Below are positions 35,983 to 46,387 of a DNA stretch of 50,922 nt, piece by piece. Under the pieces are notes generated by a model, which was not told where the DNA came from, ran no database searches, and worked only from the letters and a program-made list of their open reading frames with translations. Numbering within the stretch: position 1 is the first letter of the stretch; every line of letters begins with the position of its first letter. The DNA lies in the NCBI GenBank assembly GCA_019247605.1, contig JAFBAS010000013.1, positions 1 through 50,922 of the forward strand. The letters are read 5' to 3'. The position numbers were made by a program, and so were the translations under genes. This DNA comes from Hyphomicrobiales bacterium. Lineage in GTDB: Bacteria > Pseudomonadota > Alphaproteobacteria > Rhizobiales > Beijerinckiaceae.

Positions 35983-37284
35983 CTATTTCCAGGCGTCGAT
36001 GGCGGTCAGGAGGGCACGATTGCCCGAAATCCCTTTGTCAAAGACGACAGCGCCCCGGCGCTGATCGGCGAGCCGAAACTGGACCTCCACCCATTCGCGC
36101 CTGGTCAGCAGGTCGAAATTCTTGGCGACGTCCGCGTCGGCGGCCGATAATGCCATGATGAAGAGATTGGGCCCAAGAGGCTGCTGGATGCCGGCCAAGG
36201 CCGTGCCGGGATCGGTTTCGGCGGTCTTCATCAGTACCGGGGAGATATCCTTCACGTTCGAATCCTTCGTCGTGAACACGAGGCCGACGAGATGGGAGGC
36301 GGGCAAGGAGCCGTCGTGATTGCGCGTCACTTGCATGCGCAAGGTGATCCCCGCATCCGGAATGTCGACCGCGCCGACGAGGGCGGGATCGAGGGGCTGG
36401 CCTGGATTCGAGGGCAGGTTCTCGAAGCTCCAGATCACGCGGCCGGCGACCGTGCGGGGCGACTGATCGGTCCCGCCGGCGACCTCGAGGAAAAGGGTTG
36501 CTCGCTGGGCGATCGGAATCGACTGCGAGCCGTTCGGCTCGGTCGGGACCGCCGCCGAAGGCGCGGCGGAGGTCGCGACGGCCGGCGTCGCCGCCGCAGG
36601 CGCGGGAGCCGCTGAGGGTGCGGATGGCGGTGATGAGGCTGGCCGGCTCGCGGGGCCGCCGAGCCGCGCCGGGTTTTTTGCCTCCGGCTCCGCCGGGCGC
36701 GCCGAGACCGGATTTGCGGCAGCCGCTTGCTCGGCCTGCTCGCGCCGCACCGGATCGATCTGATCGCGCATCACATAAGCGAGGCCGGCAAGCGAGCCGA
36801 TGATCAGCACGGCGGCGACACCGACGGCAAGCACGCCCCAACCGGCGAACCAGGGGGGACGCCCGTCCGAAACGTGGAGTTCGGACGGCTCCGCGGCCGG
36901 CCCATGCGAGGAGGCTCGATCGAGGTGGAGCGCCTCGTCGCTCGCGTGGGGAGCGTCCGGAACCGGCTCGATGGTGTCGGCCGAAGCTTCTCCCTGCGCG
37001 CCCTCCTCGGGTGACGATGCATGAGATGCTTTTTGGTAACGCAGCGGCAGCTTGGCCGCGGGCCTCAAGCGCGCACGCGCCTCCATCTCGAGGCGTGCGA
37101 TGACAGCCTCGAGCTGCGCGCGCTCGCGCTCGATCTGATCTTGCGGGAGCGGCGGATCCATTTCCTCGAGCTGCGAGCGCAATGCCGTGCGCGCCCGGTC
37201 ATAAATGGCGCGACGCACATCCGGCCCCGCCGAATCGCCGAGATTGACGATCGCGCGCGACAAGAGCGGATAATAATCGATCAT
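35983..37284 (-). CDS. Single-pass membrane protein with Pro/Ala-rich linker, function unknown
   Basis: A 433-aa protein. Residues 1-85 form a charged cytoplasmic helix region (LSRAIVNLGDSAGPDVRRAIYDRAR ...). One transmembrane segment (about 150-175, WFAGWGVLAVGVAAVLIIGSLAGL) is followed by an Ala/Pro/Ser-rich linker. The C-terminal domain of about 170 residues begins near QRATLFLEVAGG and is beta-rich, with ITLRMQVTRNHDGSLPASHL. The N-in orientation puts the last domain in the periplasm. The start is the ATG of MIDYYPLL, 32 bases after purA, so it is likely co-transcribed with purA. I do not recognise the family; the arrangement appears conserved in Hyphomicrobiales from memory. Confidence 0.78.
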   Translation of the reverse strand: MIDYYPLLSRAIVNLGDSAGPDVRRAIYDRARTALRSQLEEMDPPLPQDQIERERAQLEAVIARLEMEARARLRPAAKLPLRYQKASHASSPEEGAQGEASADTIEPVPDAPHASDEALHLDRASSHGPAAEPSELHVSDGRPPWFAGWGVLAVGVAAVLIIGSLAGLAYVMRDQIDPVRREQAEQAAAANPVSARPAEPEAKNPARLGGPASRPASSPPSAPSAAPAPAAATPAVATSAAPSAAVPTEPNGSQSIPIAQRATLFLEVAGGTDQSPRTVAGRVIWSFENLPSNPGQPLDPALVGAVDIPDAGITLRMQVTRNHDGSLPASHLVGLVFTTKDSNVKDISPVLMKTAETDPGTALAGIQQPLGPNLFIMALSAADADVAKNFDLLTRREWVEVQFRLADQRRGAVVFDKGISGNRALLTAIDAWK

Positions 37285-37316
37285 TGCAAACCATTTCCGG
37301 CGCGAGGGCGCCGAAG

Positions 37317-38807
<1,491 letters not shown>

Positions 38808-38856
38808 TCATGGCGGAATGCAAGGAAGGCTTCCGCTATAGTTTCGGAGGCGCCAA

Positions 38857-39183
38857 ATGGTCGCAAGCGAATGCGATATTCTCGCGAAAGCCGAGGAATG
38901 GGCGAAGGAGAATCGCGGCGTCGCGCTCGCGACGGTGATCGAGACTTGGGGCTCGGCGCCACGCCCCGTCGGCAGCCATCTCATCATCGACGAGAACGGG
39001 TCCTTTCTCGGTTCGGTCTCCGGCGGTTGCGTCGAGGGCGAAGTCGTCACCGAGGCCATGGACGTGATCGAGACGGGCAAGTCGAAGATGCTCGAGTTTG
39101 GCGTCGCGGATGAATCGGCGTGGCGCGTCGGCCTCTCTTGCGGCGGGCGCATCAAGGTGTATGTCGAGAAGCTCGAGCCGTAG
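38857..39183 (+). CDS. XdhC-family protein, N-terminal (CoxI) domain only
   Basis: A 108-aa protein equal to the first half of XdhC/CoxI proteins: VALATVIETWGSAPRPVGSHLII, then GSVSGGCVEGEVV with the conserved Cys, and a second Cys in SCGGRIKV. XdhC binds molybdenum cofactor and helps its sulfuration and insertion into xanthine-oxidase-type enzymes. The C-terminal Rossmann domain is encoded by the next gene 72 bases on. The ATG has a GGAGG ribosome binding site. The split is complete and in two good genes, not a frameshift. Confidence 0.88.
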   Translation: MVASECDILAKAEEWAKENRGVALATVIETWGSAPRPVGSHLIIDENGSFLGSVSGGCVEGEVVTEAMDVIETGKSKMLEFGVADESAWRVGLSCGGRIKVYVEKLEP

Positions 39184-39255
39184 GCGCGCCGGTGCCGAGC
39201 TCGATGGGCCCGCTCGCCTCCTCGGGCCGCTCGCCTCGTTCTCCATGAGGGCACA

Positions 39256-39972
39256 ATGAAGATCGCACTTCTTTCGGCGCTCAATGCGGAACGCGCCAAG
39301 CGCGCCGCGGCGGTGCTCGTCACCGATCTCGAAAGCGGCGAGCAGCGGGTCGTGAAGGGCGGGCAGCTCAAGAAGGATCCGCTCTCGGACGCCTTGCAAG
39401 AGCAGCTGAGGTTGGGGAAGAGCGGCACGGTCGAGGATCAAGGCCGACGCTATTTCCTCACCGTGCAATCGCCGCCGGTGCGCATCCTGGTGACCGGCGC
39501 CGTGCACATCAGCCAGGCGCTCGCGCCCATGGCGAAGCTCCTCGATTTCGAGGTGACGATCGTCGATCCGCGCACGGCGTTCGCGAGCCCCGAGCGCTTT
39601 CCCAAAGTCGCTCTCCACGCGGTCTGGCCCGACGCTTATCTCGCGCAGCATCCGCTTGACCGCTATACCGCGCTCGTCGCCCTGACCCATGATCCCAAGA
39701 TCGACGACGTCGCGCTCATCGCGGCGCTCGAGGCGGATTGCTTCTACATCGGCGCGCTCGGCTCCAAGCGAACCCATGCGAAACGCGTCGAGCGTTTGCA
39801 GAAAGCCGGCTTCGGCGAGGCCCAGATCGCGCGAATTTCCGCGCCTATCGGACTCGATATCGGTGCGGCGACACCCGCCGAGATCGCGCTTGCGACGTTG
39901 GGGCAGCTCGTTGCTGCGCTGCGCAAGACGCAAGCGGTTCGCGCTCAGCCGAAGGTTGTCGCCGCGAGATGA
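39256..39972 (+). CDS. XdhC-family protein, C-terminal Rossmann domain
   Basis: A 238-aa protein whose second half is the XdhC Rossmann domain: ILVTGAVHISQALAPMAKLLDFEVTIVDPR, VALTHDPKIDDVAL, and CFYIGALGSKRTHAKRVERL, ending with IGLDIGAATPAEIALA. The first 75 residues resemble a shortened XdhC-type N-terminal region. It should work with the preceding CoxI-domain protein in maturing a molybdenum hydroxylase. It ends overlapping the MPT-binding gene (ATGA). Confidence 0.88.
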   Translation: MKIALLSALNAERAKRAAAVLVTDLESGEQRVVKGGQLKKDPLSDALQEQLRLGKSGTVEDQGRRYFLTVQSPPVRILVTGAVHISQALAPMAKLLDFEVTIVDPRTAFASPERFPKVALHAVWPDAYLAQHPLDRYTALVALTHDPKIDDVALIAALEADCFYIGALGSKRTHAKRVERLQKAGFGEAQIARISAPIGLDIGAATPAEIALATLGQLVAALRKTQAVRAQPKVVAAR

Positions 39973-40979
39973 AGTTCGGCCATGTTGCGCTCGCGGATGC
40001 GGTCGGCTCGATCTCGGCCCATGCGGTGCGAGCGGGCGAGATCGTCCTGCGCAAGGGCTCGCGGGTCACGCGAGAAATCGCCGAAAAGCTGGAGGCGGCG
40101 GGTGTCGAGGGCATCGTCGCGGCACGGCTCGATCCGGAGGACGTGCATGAGGACGAAGCCGCGGCCATGCTCGCGCGAAAGCTTGCGGGGGAAGGCATCC
40201 GCATCGATCCGCCATTCACCGGTCGCGCCAATCTTTTCGCCCAAACAAGTGGGGTACTGCGGCTCGATCGGGCACTCATCGACGCCGTGAACGGCGTTGA
40301 TGAGGCGATCACCTTCGCAACTTTGCCGGCGTTTCGTTCGGTGAGCACGGGCGAGATGGTCGCGACGGTGAAGATCATTCCTTACGCAGTGCCGCGGGAG
40401 GCGCTCGATAGAGCAATGGCGAAGGCCGGCGCGCCGCTCATCAGCATCGCCCCTTATGCGCGCCGCCGTATCGCCGCGATCTCGACGCTGTTGCCCGGGT
40501 TGAAGCCTTCTGTCGTCGTGAAGACGATGGAGATTCTGTCAAAGCGCCTCGAGCCTGCCGGCGCGGTTGTCGTCTTCGAGGAGCGCGTGCCCCACGAGAT
40601 CGCGCCGCTCGCGGACGCGCTGCGTCGCGCGCTTGCGACTTCCCCCGACATCGTGATTGTCTTCGGCGCGTCGGCGATTTCCGATCGGCGGGACGTCATC
40701 CCGGCCGCGGTGGAGGCCGCCGGCGGGCGCATCGAGCATCTCGGCATGCCTGTCGATCCGGGCAATCTTCTCCTCATCGCCGAGCTTGCCGACGCGCCCG
40801 TGCTCGGCGCGCCCGGCTGCGCGCGCAGCCCGAAGGAAAACGGCTTCGATTGGGTTCTTCAGCGCCTGCTCGCCGGGTTGCCGGTCGGGCGGGCCGAAGT
40901 GGTCGGGATGGGCGTCGGCGGTCTTCTCATGGAGATCAAATCGAGGCCGCAGCCGCGCGCCGAGCCGCCGAAGACATGA
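39969..40979 (+). CDS. Molybdopterin-binding protein (MoeA/MogA-like domain)
   Basis: A 336-aa protein. The N-terminal part (GEIVLRKGSRVTREIAEKLEAAGV) resembles the MoeA-type beta domain, and the C-terminal half is a MoCF-like molybdopterin-binding fold with VIVFGASAISDRRDVIPAAVEAAGG and GMPVDPGNLLLIAEL. It belongs to the family often encoded with XdhC and MocA, thought to act in molybdenum cofactor transfer or modification. Overlaps of four bases on both sides show tight coupling. Confidence 0.84.
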   Translation: MKFGHVALADAVGSISAHAVRAGEIVLRKGSRVTREIAEKLEAAGVEGIVAARLDPEDVHEDEAAAMLARKLAGEGIRIDPPFTGRANLFAQTSGVLRLDRALIDAVNGVDEAITFATLPAFRSVSTGEMVATVKIIPYAVPREALDRAMAKAGAPLISIAPYARRRIAAISTLLPGLKPSVVVKTMEILSKRLEPAGAVVVFEERVPHEIAPLADALRRALATSPDIVIVFGASAISDRRDVIPAAVEAAGGRIEHLGMPVDPGNLLLIAELADAPVLGAPGCARSPKENGFDWVLQRLLAGLPVGRAEVVGMGVGGLLMEIKSRPQPRAEPPKT

Positions 40980-41728
40980 GCGTCGCCGCGCTCATCCTGG
41001 CCGCCGGCCGCTCGACCCGGATGGGGACGAACAAGCTCGTTGCCGAGCTCGCAGGCAAGCCTCTCATCCGAAGAACGGCCGAGGTCGTTCTCGCGTCGCG
41101 GGCGCGCCCCGTCATCGTCATCACGGGCCACGAGGCGGAGAAGCTCGCGCCTGTTCTTGCCGGGCTCGACATTATCCGCATCGACAATCCACGCCACGGC
41201 GAAGGGCTTTCCACTTCGCTCCTCGCCGGCATCGCAGCCCTGCCAGATCATGCGGATGCGGCGCTCATCTGCCTCGGCGACATGGCCCTGATCAGGCCAG
41301 CAACCCTCGACTACGTGATCGAGAACTTCGAGCAGGAGCCGGAGCTTGGCGCCATCGTACCGACATTCCGCGGCGAATGGGGGAACCCCGTGCTTCTCGC
41401 GCGCAAGCTCTTCGCCCCGGTTACGCGACTCGGCGGCGATGCGGGGGCTCGCAAGCTGTTGCACGGACGCACCGATGTGCGGGTTTTCGACGTCGATGAT
41501 CCCGCCATTCTCGTCGATGCAGACACACCTTCGGCGCTCGCCGAGATGCGTCGACGGGTTGAAAAGAACCCGCGCTGCGACGAGATGTCTTCACCTACCG
41601 GGCGCTCGCGTCATTCCCGGCCGAGCGGTCCGAAAGGTCGGGAGGGAAAGCAGGCGCGTCATTCCCGGCCGAGCGATCCGAAGGATCGGGAGGGGAAGGG
41701 AAACCATACTCCACCACGCCGTTTATAG
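40976..41728 (+). CDS. MocA-like nucleotidyltransferase with repeat-derived C-terminal tail
   Basis: A 250-aa protein whose first 195 residues form a GT-A-like NTP transferase: LILAAGRSTRMGTNKLVAEL (nucleotide loop and Lys), VITGHEAEKL, ICLGDMALIRP and the metal-site region PTFRGEWGNPVLL. Such enzymes convert molybdopterin cofactor to its cytosine dinucleotide form. After LVDADTPSALAEMRRRVE comes a 55-residue basic tail with two copies of RHSRPSxPKxREGK. The DNA there (41610-41704) is two half-copies of the intergenic palindromic repeat family, so the tail is very probably a repeat insertion that moved the stop codon. Confidence 0.86.
   Translation: MSVAALILAAGRSTRMGTNKLVAELAGKPLIRRTAEVVLASRARPVIVITGHEAEKLAPVLAGLDIIRIDNPRHGEGLSTSLLAGIAALPDHADAALICLGDMALIRPATLDYVIENFEQEPELGAIVPTFRGEWGNPVLLARKLFAPVTRLGGDAGARKLLHGRTDVRVFDVDDPAILVDADTPSALAEMRRRVEKNPRCDEMSSPTGRSRHSRPSGPKGREGKQARHSRPSDPKDREGKGNHTPPRRL
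41610..41704 (+). repeat. Two tandem half-copies of the palindromic repeat inside a coding region
   Basis: Both begin CGTCATTCCCGGCCGAGCG and contain a short hairpin (GGTCCGAAAGGTCGGGAG and GATCCGAAGGATCGGGAG) ending in GGGAAA/GGGAAGGG. The starts are 48 bp apart (41610 and 41658), a multiple of three, so the coding frame is kept. They equal the reverse complement of the right half of the elements at 44434-46770. Confidence 0.85.
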
Positions 41729-41816
41729 ATTCCTGGACCCCAACGCTCGAAACACTGCAGGACACCGCCCACGCGCCAATCTATAATCCCACATCTTGAC
41801 GAGCGAGACTTGACCA

Positions 41817-43040
41817 ATGTCCGCCAACGTACCCGAGAGCCTCAAGCGCCGCATCATTCTTTTCGCCAATCTCGGCCATGCGCTCGATCATTACATCATG
41901 CTCATCTACCCGACGACCATCCTCGCCTTGGAAAAGGCCTTTCCGGAGGTGAGCTACGGCGCGCTGCTTCAGCTTTCGCTTGGCGCTTTCGTCCTGATCG
42001 GGCTTGGATCGCTGCCTTCCGGCTGGCTCGGCGACAAATGGAGCCGTCGCGGAATGATGATCATCTTCTTCTTCGGCGCGGGGCTCGCCTGTCTTGCGAC
42101 CGCCGCCACGAGTTCGTTCGTCGCTCTCGCGATCGGCCTTGCCGCCATCGGCCTCGTGGCCTCGATCTATCATCCGGTCGGCGCGCCGATGATGGTCGCG
42201 AGCGCCTCGCCCGAGCGCCTGGGCCGGGTGATCGGCCTCAACGGCGTGTTCGGCAACCTCGCGATCGCGTCGGCGCCCTTCATCACCGGCGCCATCACCG
42301 ACCTTTTCGGTTGGCGGCTCGCTTTCATCGTGCCAGGCGTCGCGGCGTTGGCAATCGGGGCGGCTTTCGTGGCGAGCGTGCCTGACGCGGCGGAGCGCTC
42401 GACCCGGAAGAGCGTGCATGCCGAGGAATATTCGCGCTTTACGGTATTTCGGGTCTTCGGCATTCTTTTCTTTTGCACCTTCGCGGCGGGACTCATCTTC
42501 AACGTCGCAAGCGTGACTTTCCCCAAGCTCTTCGAGGAACGGTTGCCCGATCTCGTGCATTCGGCGACGGCCGCGGGCGCGGTGACCACCGCCGTTACCA
42601 TTGTCGGCGCACTGGCTCAGCTCACCGTCGGGCGCGCCATGGATCGTTTCTCGCTCGGTACGGTGTTTCTCGTGACCTCGGGCTTGCAGATGGTCGGGCT
42701 CTTCTTCCTCGCCGACGCCTTCGGTTTCGCCGCGCCGAGCGCTGCCATGGTGGCCATGCTCGGCCAGTTCGGACAGGTCACGGTGAACGAGGCGATGACG
42801 GCGAAATATGCGCCGGACCGCTTGCGCGGGCGCATCTACGCGGTGCGTTATTTCCTCAACTTCGCCGTCGCCGCATTCGCGGTCACCATGGCGGCCAAGA
42901 TGCATGACGCGACGGGCGGCTTCACCGGTACCTATCGTATCCTGGCGATCTGCGGCGCGCTCATCTTCCTCGGCGCTCTCCTCTTCCCGAGACGCGACGT
43001 TGCGCCTTCGACGAGGACTTCGGTCCAGCCGGCGGAGTAG
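41817..43040 (+). CDS. Major facilitator superfamily transporter
   Basis: A 407-aa membrane protein with about twelve hydrophobic segments in two halves. The MFS loop 2-3 motif is visible as SGWLGDKWSRRGMMI, and the second half has a matching VGRAMDRFSLGTVF. The N-terminus ILFANLGHALDHYIMLIYPTTIL (second segment His/Asp-rich) resembles fosmidomycin-resistance/YnfM-like drug transporters. The ATG encodes MSANVPESLKRR. The substrate is unknown; position after the molybdenum cluster may be chance, although only 88 bases separate them. Confidence 0.86.
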   Translation: MSANVPESLKRRIILFANLGHALDHYIMLIYPTTILALEKAFPEVSYGALLQLSLGAFVLIGLGSLPSGWLGDKWSRRGMMIIFFFGAGLACLATAATSSFVALAIGLAAIGLVASIYHPVGAPMMVASASPERLGRVIGLNGVFGNLAIASAPFITGAITDLFGWRLAFIVPGVAALAIGAAFVASVPDAAERSTRKSVHAEEYSRFTVFRVFGILFFCTFAAGLIFNVASVTFPKLFEERLPDLVHSATAAGAVTTAVTIVGALAQLTVGRAMDRFSLGTVFLVTSGLQMVGLFFLADAFGFAAPSAAMVAMLGQFGQVTVNEAMTAKYAPDRLRGRIYAVRYFLNFAVAAFAVTMAAKMHDATGGFTGTYRILAICGALIFLGALLFPRRDVAPSTRTSVQPAE

Positions 43041-43312
43041 CCGCGCGCGCACGCTCCCACTCCGCTCGTCCCGCGGAGGCGGGAAACCGGATTCCGCCGG
43101 GGCTTCGGTCATTCATGTGTCGATCAACCGGTCATTGTGATCGCAAAGAGCACGTGGGAAAATTACAGGCCGAATCACAAACGGCACGGCTTTTGCGTCT
43201 CGGCTCGAAGGCAGGGTTCCGGCTCAAAACGGGATGATCACCGGTCACGCGAGTTTGGAACCTTCCAGTGTAACAAAGGGTTATAGCTTGGCTCGACGCT
43301 GAGGAGGACGGG

Positions 43313-43582
43313 ATGGTCTCCAAAGGTTTCATCCGGCAGCTCGCCGGGTATGGCTTGACGACGGCCGAGATACTTTATCGGCTGCCGGACCACCCGAGCT
43401 TTTTGCAGAGCTACATTTGGCAAGACTATGATGTCGCGCCTCGCTTCCCGGTGCTGCACGCTTTTCTGAGCTTTTGGACGCAGAAGCTCGATGGGCCCTT
43501 GTTCTCGGTGCGCGTCGCGCATTCGAAGCTCATCAAGCCGTGCGAGCTTCGCCTCGCGGACAAGGAATTCGCCATCAACTGA
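43313..43582 (+). CDS. Usg-family small protein
   Basis: An 89-aa protein of the alphaproteobacterial Usg family (PF06233). It reads FIRQLAGYGLTTAEILYRLPDHPSFLQSYIWQDYD and then FPVLHAFLSFWTQKLDGPLFSV. It is cytosolic and of unknown role; some databases label it wrongly as an aspartate-semialdehyde dehydrogenase. The ATG has a GAGGAGG ribosome binding site. It stands alone between the MFS and ExoD genes. Confidence 0.9.
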   Translation: MVSKGFIRQLAGYGLTTAEILYRLPDHPSFLQSYIWQDYDVAPRFPVLHAFLSFWTQKLDGPLFSVRVAHSKLIKPCELRLADKEFAIN

Positions 43583-43787
43583 CACGCGGGCAGTGTGGGC
43601 CCGAAACCTGTCGTTCCCGACCCGATCCCTTTCCGGACGCCTTCCGAAGCTCGCATTCGCGAACTTGGCGGGTGATTAAACGCAGTCCCGCGCAGAGGCT
43701 TTTGCTTTGCTTCGAGATCGGTTAGAAGCCCCACGGCGTTGGGGTCTCGCCTATCCGCATCGAAGTCTTCTGAAAGCGTGCTCGCGC

Positions 43788-44387
43788 GTGAACCTCGCCC
43801 GCCATACTTCCGACATCCTGAATGGGATCGCCGCCGACGCGCATGGCGTGCGCGTGACGCTGCGCGAGATCGTCTCCTCGCTCGGCGATCGTGGCTTCGC
43901 GCTCCTGATGGTCGTGTTCGGCCTGCCGAACGTGCTGCCGCTTCCACCGCCCATTCCGCTCGTTTGCGGGCTTCTCCTCGTCTTCATCGCCTTGCAGATC
44001 GTCTGCGGCCGACGTCACCCTTGGCTGCCGCGCCGTGTGCTGGCAGCTTCGGTCGAACACGACAAACTCGACGCGGTGCTCGCGCGCGCCACTCCGGTCC
44101 TGCGCAAGCTCGAACGGTTCTCGCGCCGGCGACTGAGCTTCGTGCCGGCATCTTGGGAGTTGCGCGGGGCGGGCATCTTGCTGCTCGTCGTGTCGATCGG
44201 GCTCGTCGGCGCCGCGCCGCTCATCGGGCAAATCCCGATGGGCATCTCGACATGCCTCATCGGGCTTGCGCTCGTCGAGCGCGACGGCGTGATCATGGCT
44301 CTCGCGGCGCTTTTCGGCGCCCTGGGGCTCGCGCTGAATTTCGGCTTCGTACTCGCCGTGATCAAAGCCGTGATGGCGCTTGTTTGA
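43788..44387 (+). CDS. ExoD-family membrane protein
   Basis: A 199-aa membrane protein of the exopolysaccharide synthesis ExoD family. Conserved parts are VTLREIVSSLGDRGFALLMVVFGLPNVLPLPPPIP near the N-terminus, SRRRLSFVP, and the second helix bundle with PLIGQIPMGISTCLIGLALVERDGV. Its biochemical role is not known; in Sinorhizobium exoD mutants are affected in exopolysaccharide and alkali tolerance. I choose the GTG of NLARHTSDIL; the frame is open to 43707 but the extra residues lack similarity. Confidence 0.86.
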   Translation: MNLARHTSDILNGIAADAHGVRVTLREIVSSLGDRGFALLMVVFGLPNVLPLPPPIPLVCGLLLVFIALQIVCGRRHPWLPRRVLAASVEHDKLDAVLARATPVLRKLERFSRRRLSFVPASWELRGAGILLLVVSIGLVGAAPLIGQIPMGISTCLIGLALVERDGVIMALAALFGALGLALNFGFVLAVIKAVMALV

Positions 44388-44433
44388 GAGCTCGGAACCG
44401 CCAGCGTGTCACCCCGCGACGGGCCGAACTAGC

Positions 44434-44560
44434 GTGTCACGCCCGGCGAGGCTCGCGTGAGCGAGCCGAGGGAAGGGGGTCCAGCATGCGTGGAGGAAGC
44501 GGTGCGGGTTTTGGGTTCCCTTCCCCTCGCGGCCTTCGGCCGCTCGGCCGGGAATGACAC
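44434..44560 (+). repeat. Palindromic repeat element, copy A (127 bp)
   Basis: Bounded by GTGTCA and TGACAC. The left hairpin is GGCTCGC-GTGA-GCGAGCC and the right hairpin GCGGCC-TTC-GGCCGC, joined by a GGTCCAGC-type linker with GTGGAGGAAGCGG. The two halves are imperfect inverted copies of each other. Confidence 0.88.
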
Positions 44561-44601
44561 GGTGTCACCCCCGGCGAGGCTCGCGCCCGGGACGCACCAG
44601 C

Positions 44602-44727
44602 GTGTCACCCCCGGCGAGGCTCGCGTGAGCGAGCCGAGGGAAGGGGGTCCAGCAAGCGTGGAGGAAGCGGTGCGGGTTTTGGGTTCCCTTCCCCTCGCGG
44701 CCTTCGGCCGCTCGGCCGGGAATGACA
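44602..44727 (+). repeat. Palindromic repeat element, copy B (126 bp)
   Basis: Nearly identical to copy A over its full length, with the same GGGTTTTGGGTTCCCTTCCC interior. The right terminus TGACAG differs in its last base. It ends eight bases before the radC stop and may act as its 3' stem-loop. Confidence 0.88.
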
Positions 44728-44734
44728 GAAGAAG

Positions 44735-45439
44735 CTAAATCAGCTTCATCTCCTTCAGGCTCACATGGCCGTTGCGGCCGACGATGATGTGGTCGTGCAC
44801 CAGGATGCCGAGCGGGCTTGCGATCTTGGCGATCTCCTGCGTCACGCGGATGTCGGCGCCGGAAGGCTTCGGGTCACCCGATGGGTGGTTGTGCGCGAGG
44901 ATGAGCGCGGTCGCCGAAAGCTCGAGCGCGCGCTTCACGACCTCGCGCGGATAGACGGGCGTGTGGTCGACCGTGCCCGTCTGCTGCACCTCGTCGGCGA
45001 TCAAGCCGTTGCGCTTGTCGAGAAAGAGGATGCGGAAGCTCTCCTTCTCGGAGAAAGCCATCGCGGTGCGGCAGTAATCGACGAGCGCGCTCCAGGAGCC
45101 GAGCACCTCGCGCTCGGCGATGGAGCCCTTCGCGAGGCGTTTTGCCGCGGCCTCGATGATCTTGAGCTCGAGCGCGGCGCCCTCGCCGAGACCCTCGACC
45201 TCGGTCAAACGCCCGATCGGCGCCGCGATCGTCTCGGCAAAGGAACCGAAACGCGCGAGCAGCGCCTTGGCGAGGGGTTTCACGTCACGCCTCGGAAGCG
45301 CGCGAAACAGAACCAGCTCGAGGAGCTCGTAATCGGGGAGCGCGTCCGCGCCCGATTTGAGGAAACGCTCGCGCAAACGATCGCGATGCCCGAGGTAATG
45401 GGGCGGCTCGGGTCGCGCCGGCCCCAATTCCTCGCTCAT
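44735..45439 (-). CDS. radC: RadC/UPF0758 family JAB-domain protein
   Basis: A 234-aa protein. The N-terminal helix-hairpin-helix part has [26 protein letters not shown]. The C-terminal JAMM/MPN metal site is intact: [15 protein letters not shown] with the upstream Glu. Despite the name it is not shown to repair DNA in most species; it resembles anti-restriction and mobile-element-linked JAB proteins. The ATG at 45439 is ten bases after the map stop, so the two form one operon. Confidence 0.92.
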   Translation of the reverse strand: MSEELGPARPEPPHYLGHRDRLRERFLKSGADALPDYELLELVLFRALPRRDVKPLAKALLARFGSFAETIAAPIGRLTEVEGLGEGAALELKIIEAAAKRLAKGSIAEREVLGSWSALVDYCRTAMAFSEKESFRILFLDKRNGLIADEVQQTGTVDHTPVYPREVVKRALELSATALILAHNHPSGDPKPSGADIRVTQEIAKIASPLGILVHDHIIVGRNGHVSLKEMKLI

Positions 45440-45449
45440 CTGCTTTGGC

Positions 45450-46283
45450 TCATGCGGCCTTCGCGAGGCCCGGCCTGTCGAGCCCGCGCGCCGACATGGT
45501 GAACACCTCGACGCCCGTCTCGGTCACCCCGACGCTGTGCTCGTATTGCGCCGAGAGCGAGCGGTCGCGCGTCACGGCGGTCCAGCCGTCCGAGAGCACC
45601 TTCACCTGCGGCCTGCCGAGATTGATCATCGGCTCGATGGTGAAGAACATGCCGGGCTTCAGCGGCACCCCTTCCCCTCGTCGCCCGTAATGGAGGATGT
45701 TCGGCTCGTCGTGGAAGAGCCGGCCGAGCCCGTGGCCGCAGAAGTCGCGCACCACCGAGCAGCGCTCGGCTTCCGCATAATCCTGGATGGCCTGGCCGAT
45801 GTCGCCGGTCGTGCCGCCGGGCCGCACCGCGGCGATGCCGCGCATCAAGGCTTCATGCGTCACCTCGAGAAGGCGTTCGGCACGCCGCCCGATGGTGCCG
45901 ATCGGATACATGCGGCTCGAATCGCCGTGCCAGCCGTCGAGCACGAAGGTGAGGTCGATGTTGACGATGTCACCCTCGCGCAGCGGCTTCTCGTTCGGCA
46001 TGCCGTGGCAAACGACATGGTTGATCGAAGTGCACACCGAATAGCGATAGCCCCGATAAAGGAGCGTCGCCGGATAGGCCTCGCGCGCCAAGGCGAAATC
46101 GAGCACGAAGCGGTCGATCGCGGCCGTCGAGAGGCCGGGCTTCACGAAATCGACGAGAAGATCGAGCGCCTCGGCCGCGAGCCTCCCGGCGCGCCGCATG
46201 CCCGCGAAGGCTTCCGGCCCGTGCAGCTTGATTTCTCCGCTCTTGCGCGTCGCCGTCGGGCTCGCCTGAACGAAACTGGTCAT
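45450..46283 (-). CDS. map: Methionine aminopeptidase type I
   Basis: A 277-aa cytosolic metalloenzyme removing N-terminal Met. Metal ligands are visible in order: Asp in [14 protein letters not shown] (two Asp), His in [10 protein letters not shown], Glu in FTIEPMIN and Glu in [11 protein letters not shown]; the substrate His is in CHGMPNE. The first 15 residues are an unremarkable extension. The ATG at 46283 faces the repeat-filled region before the giant gene. First gene of map-radC. Confidence 0.94.
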   Translation of the reverse strand: MTSFVQASPTATRKSGEIKLHGPEAFAGMRRAGRLAAEALDLLVDFVKPGLSTAAIDRFVLDFALAREAYPATLLYRGYRYSVCTSINHVVCHGMPNEKPLREGDIVNIDLTFVLDGWHGDSSRMYPIGTIGRRAERLLEVTHEALMRGIAAVRPGGTTGDIGQAIQDYAEAERCSVVRDFCGHGLGRLFHDEPNILHYGRRGEGVPLKPGMFFTIEPMINLGRPQVKVLSDGWTAVTRDRSLSAQYEHSVGVTETGVEVFTMSARGLDRPGLAKAA

Positions 46284-46387
46284 GGAAAAGGATTTGCCCG
46301 CCGAAAGCCCCGATCGTCAAGGCCCTCCCAGCGTGTCACGATCGCCGGTGTCACCCCCGGCGAGGCTCGCGACCGTGTCGCACCAGC

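Larger units (their letters stand above)
44388..44734. other. Convergent intergenic region filled with palindromic repeats
   Basis: The gap between the converging exoD and radC genes is almost entirely repeat DNA: a short fragment at 44406, a full copy at 44434-44560, a left-end fragment at 44562-44586 and a second copy at 44602-44727. An open frame through it is created by the repeats and is not a gene. Confidence 0.8.

Noticed and set aside
38857-39972. XdhC broken by a frameshift
   Set aside because: The two parts are separated by 72 bases, each has its own start and stop, and the second part has its own N-terminal region; a genuine two-gene arrangement fits better.
44457-44738. Plus-strand open frame with two copies of a SEPREGGPAxVEEAVRVLGS-like peptide
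   Set aside because: It is wholly inside the palindromic repeats; the peptide repeats because the DNA element repeats. No ribosome binding site and no homology expected.
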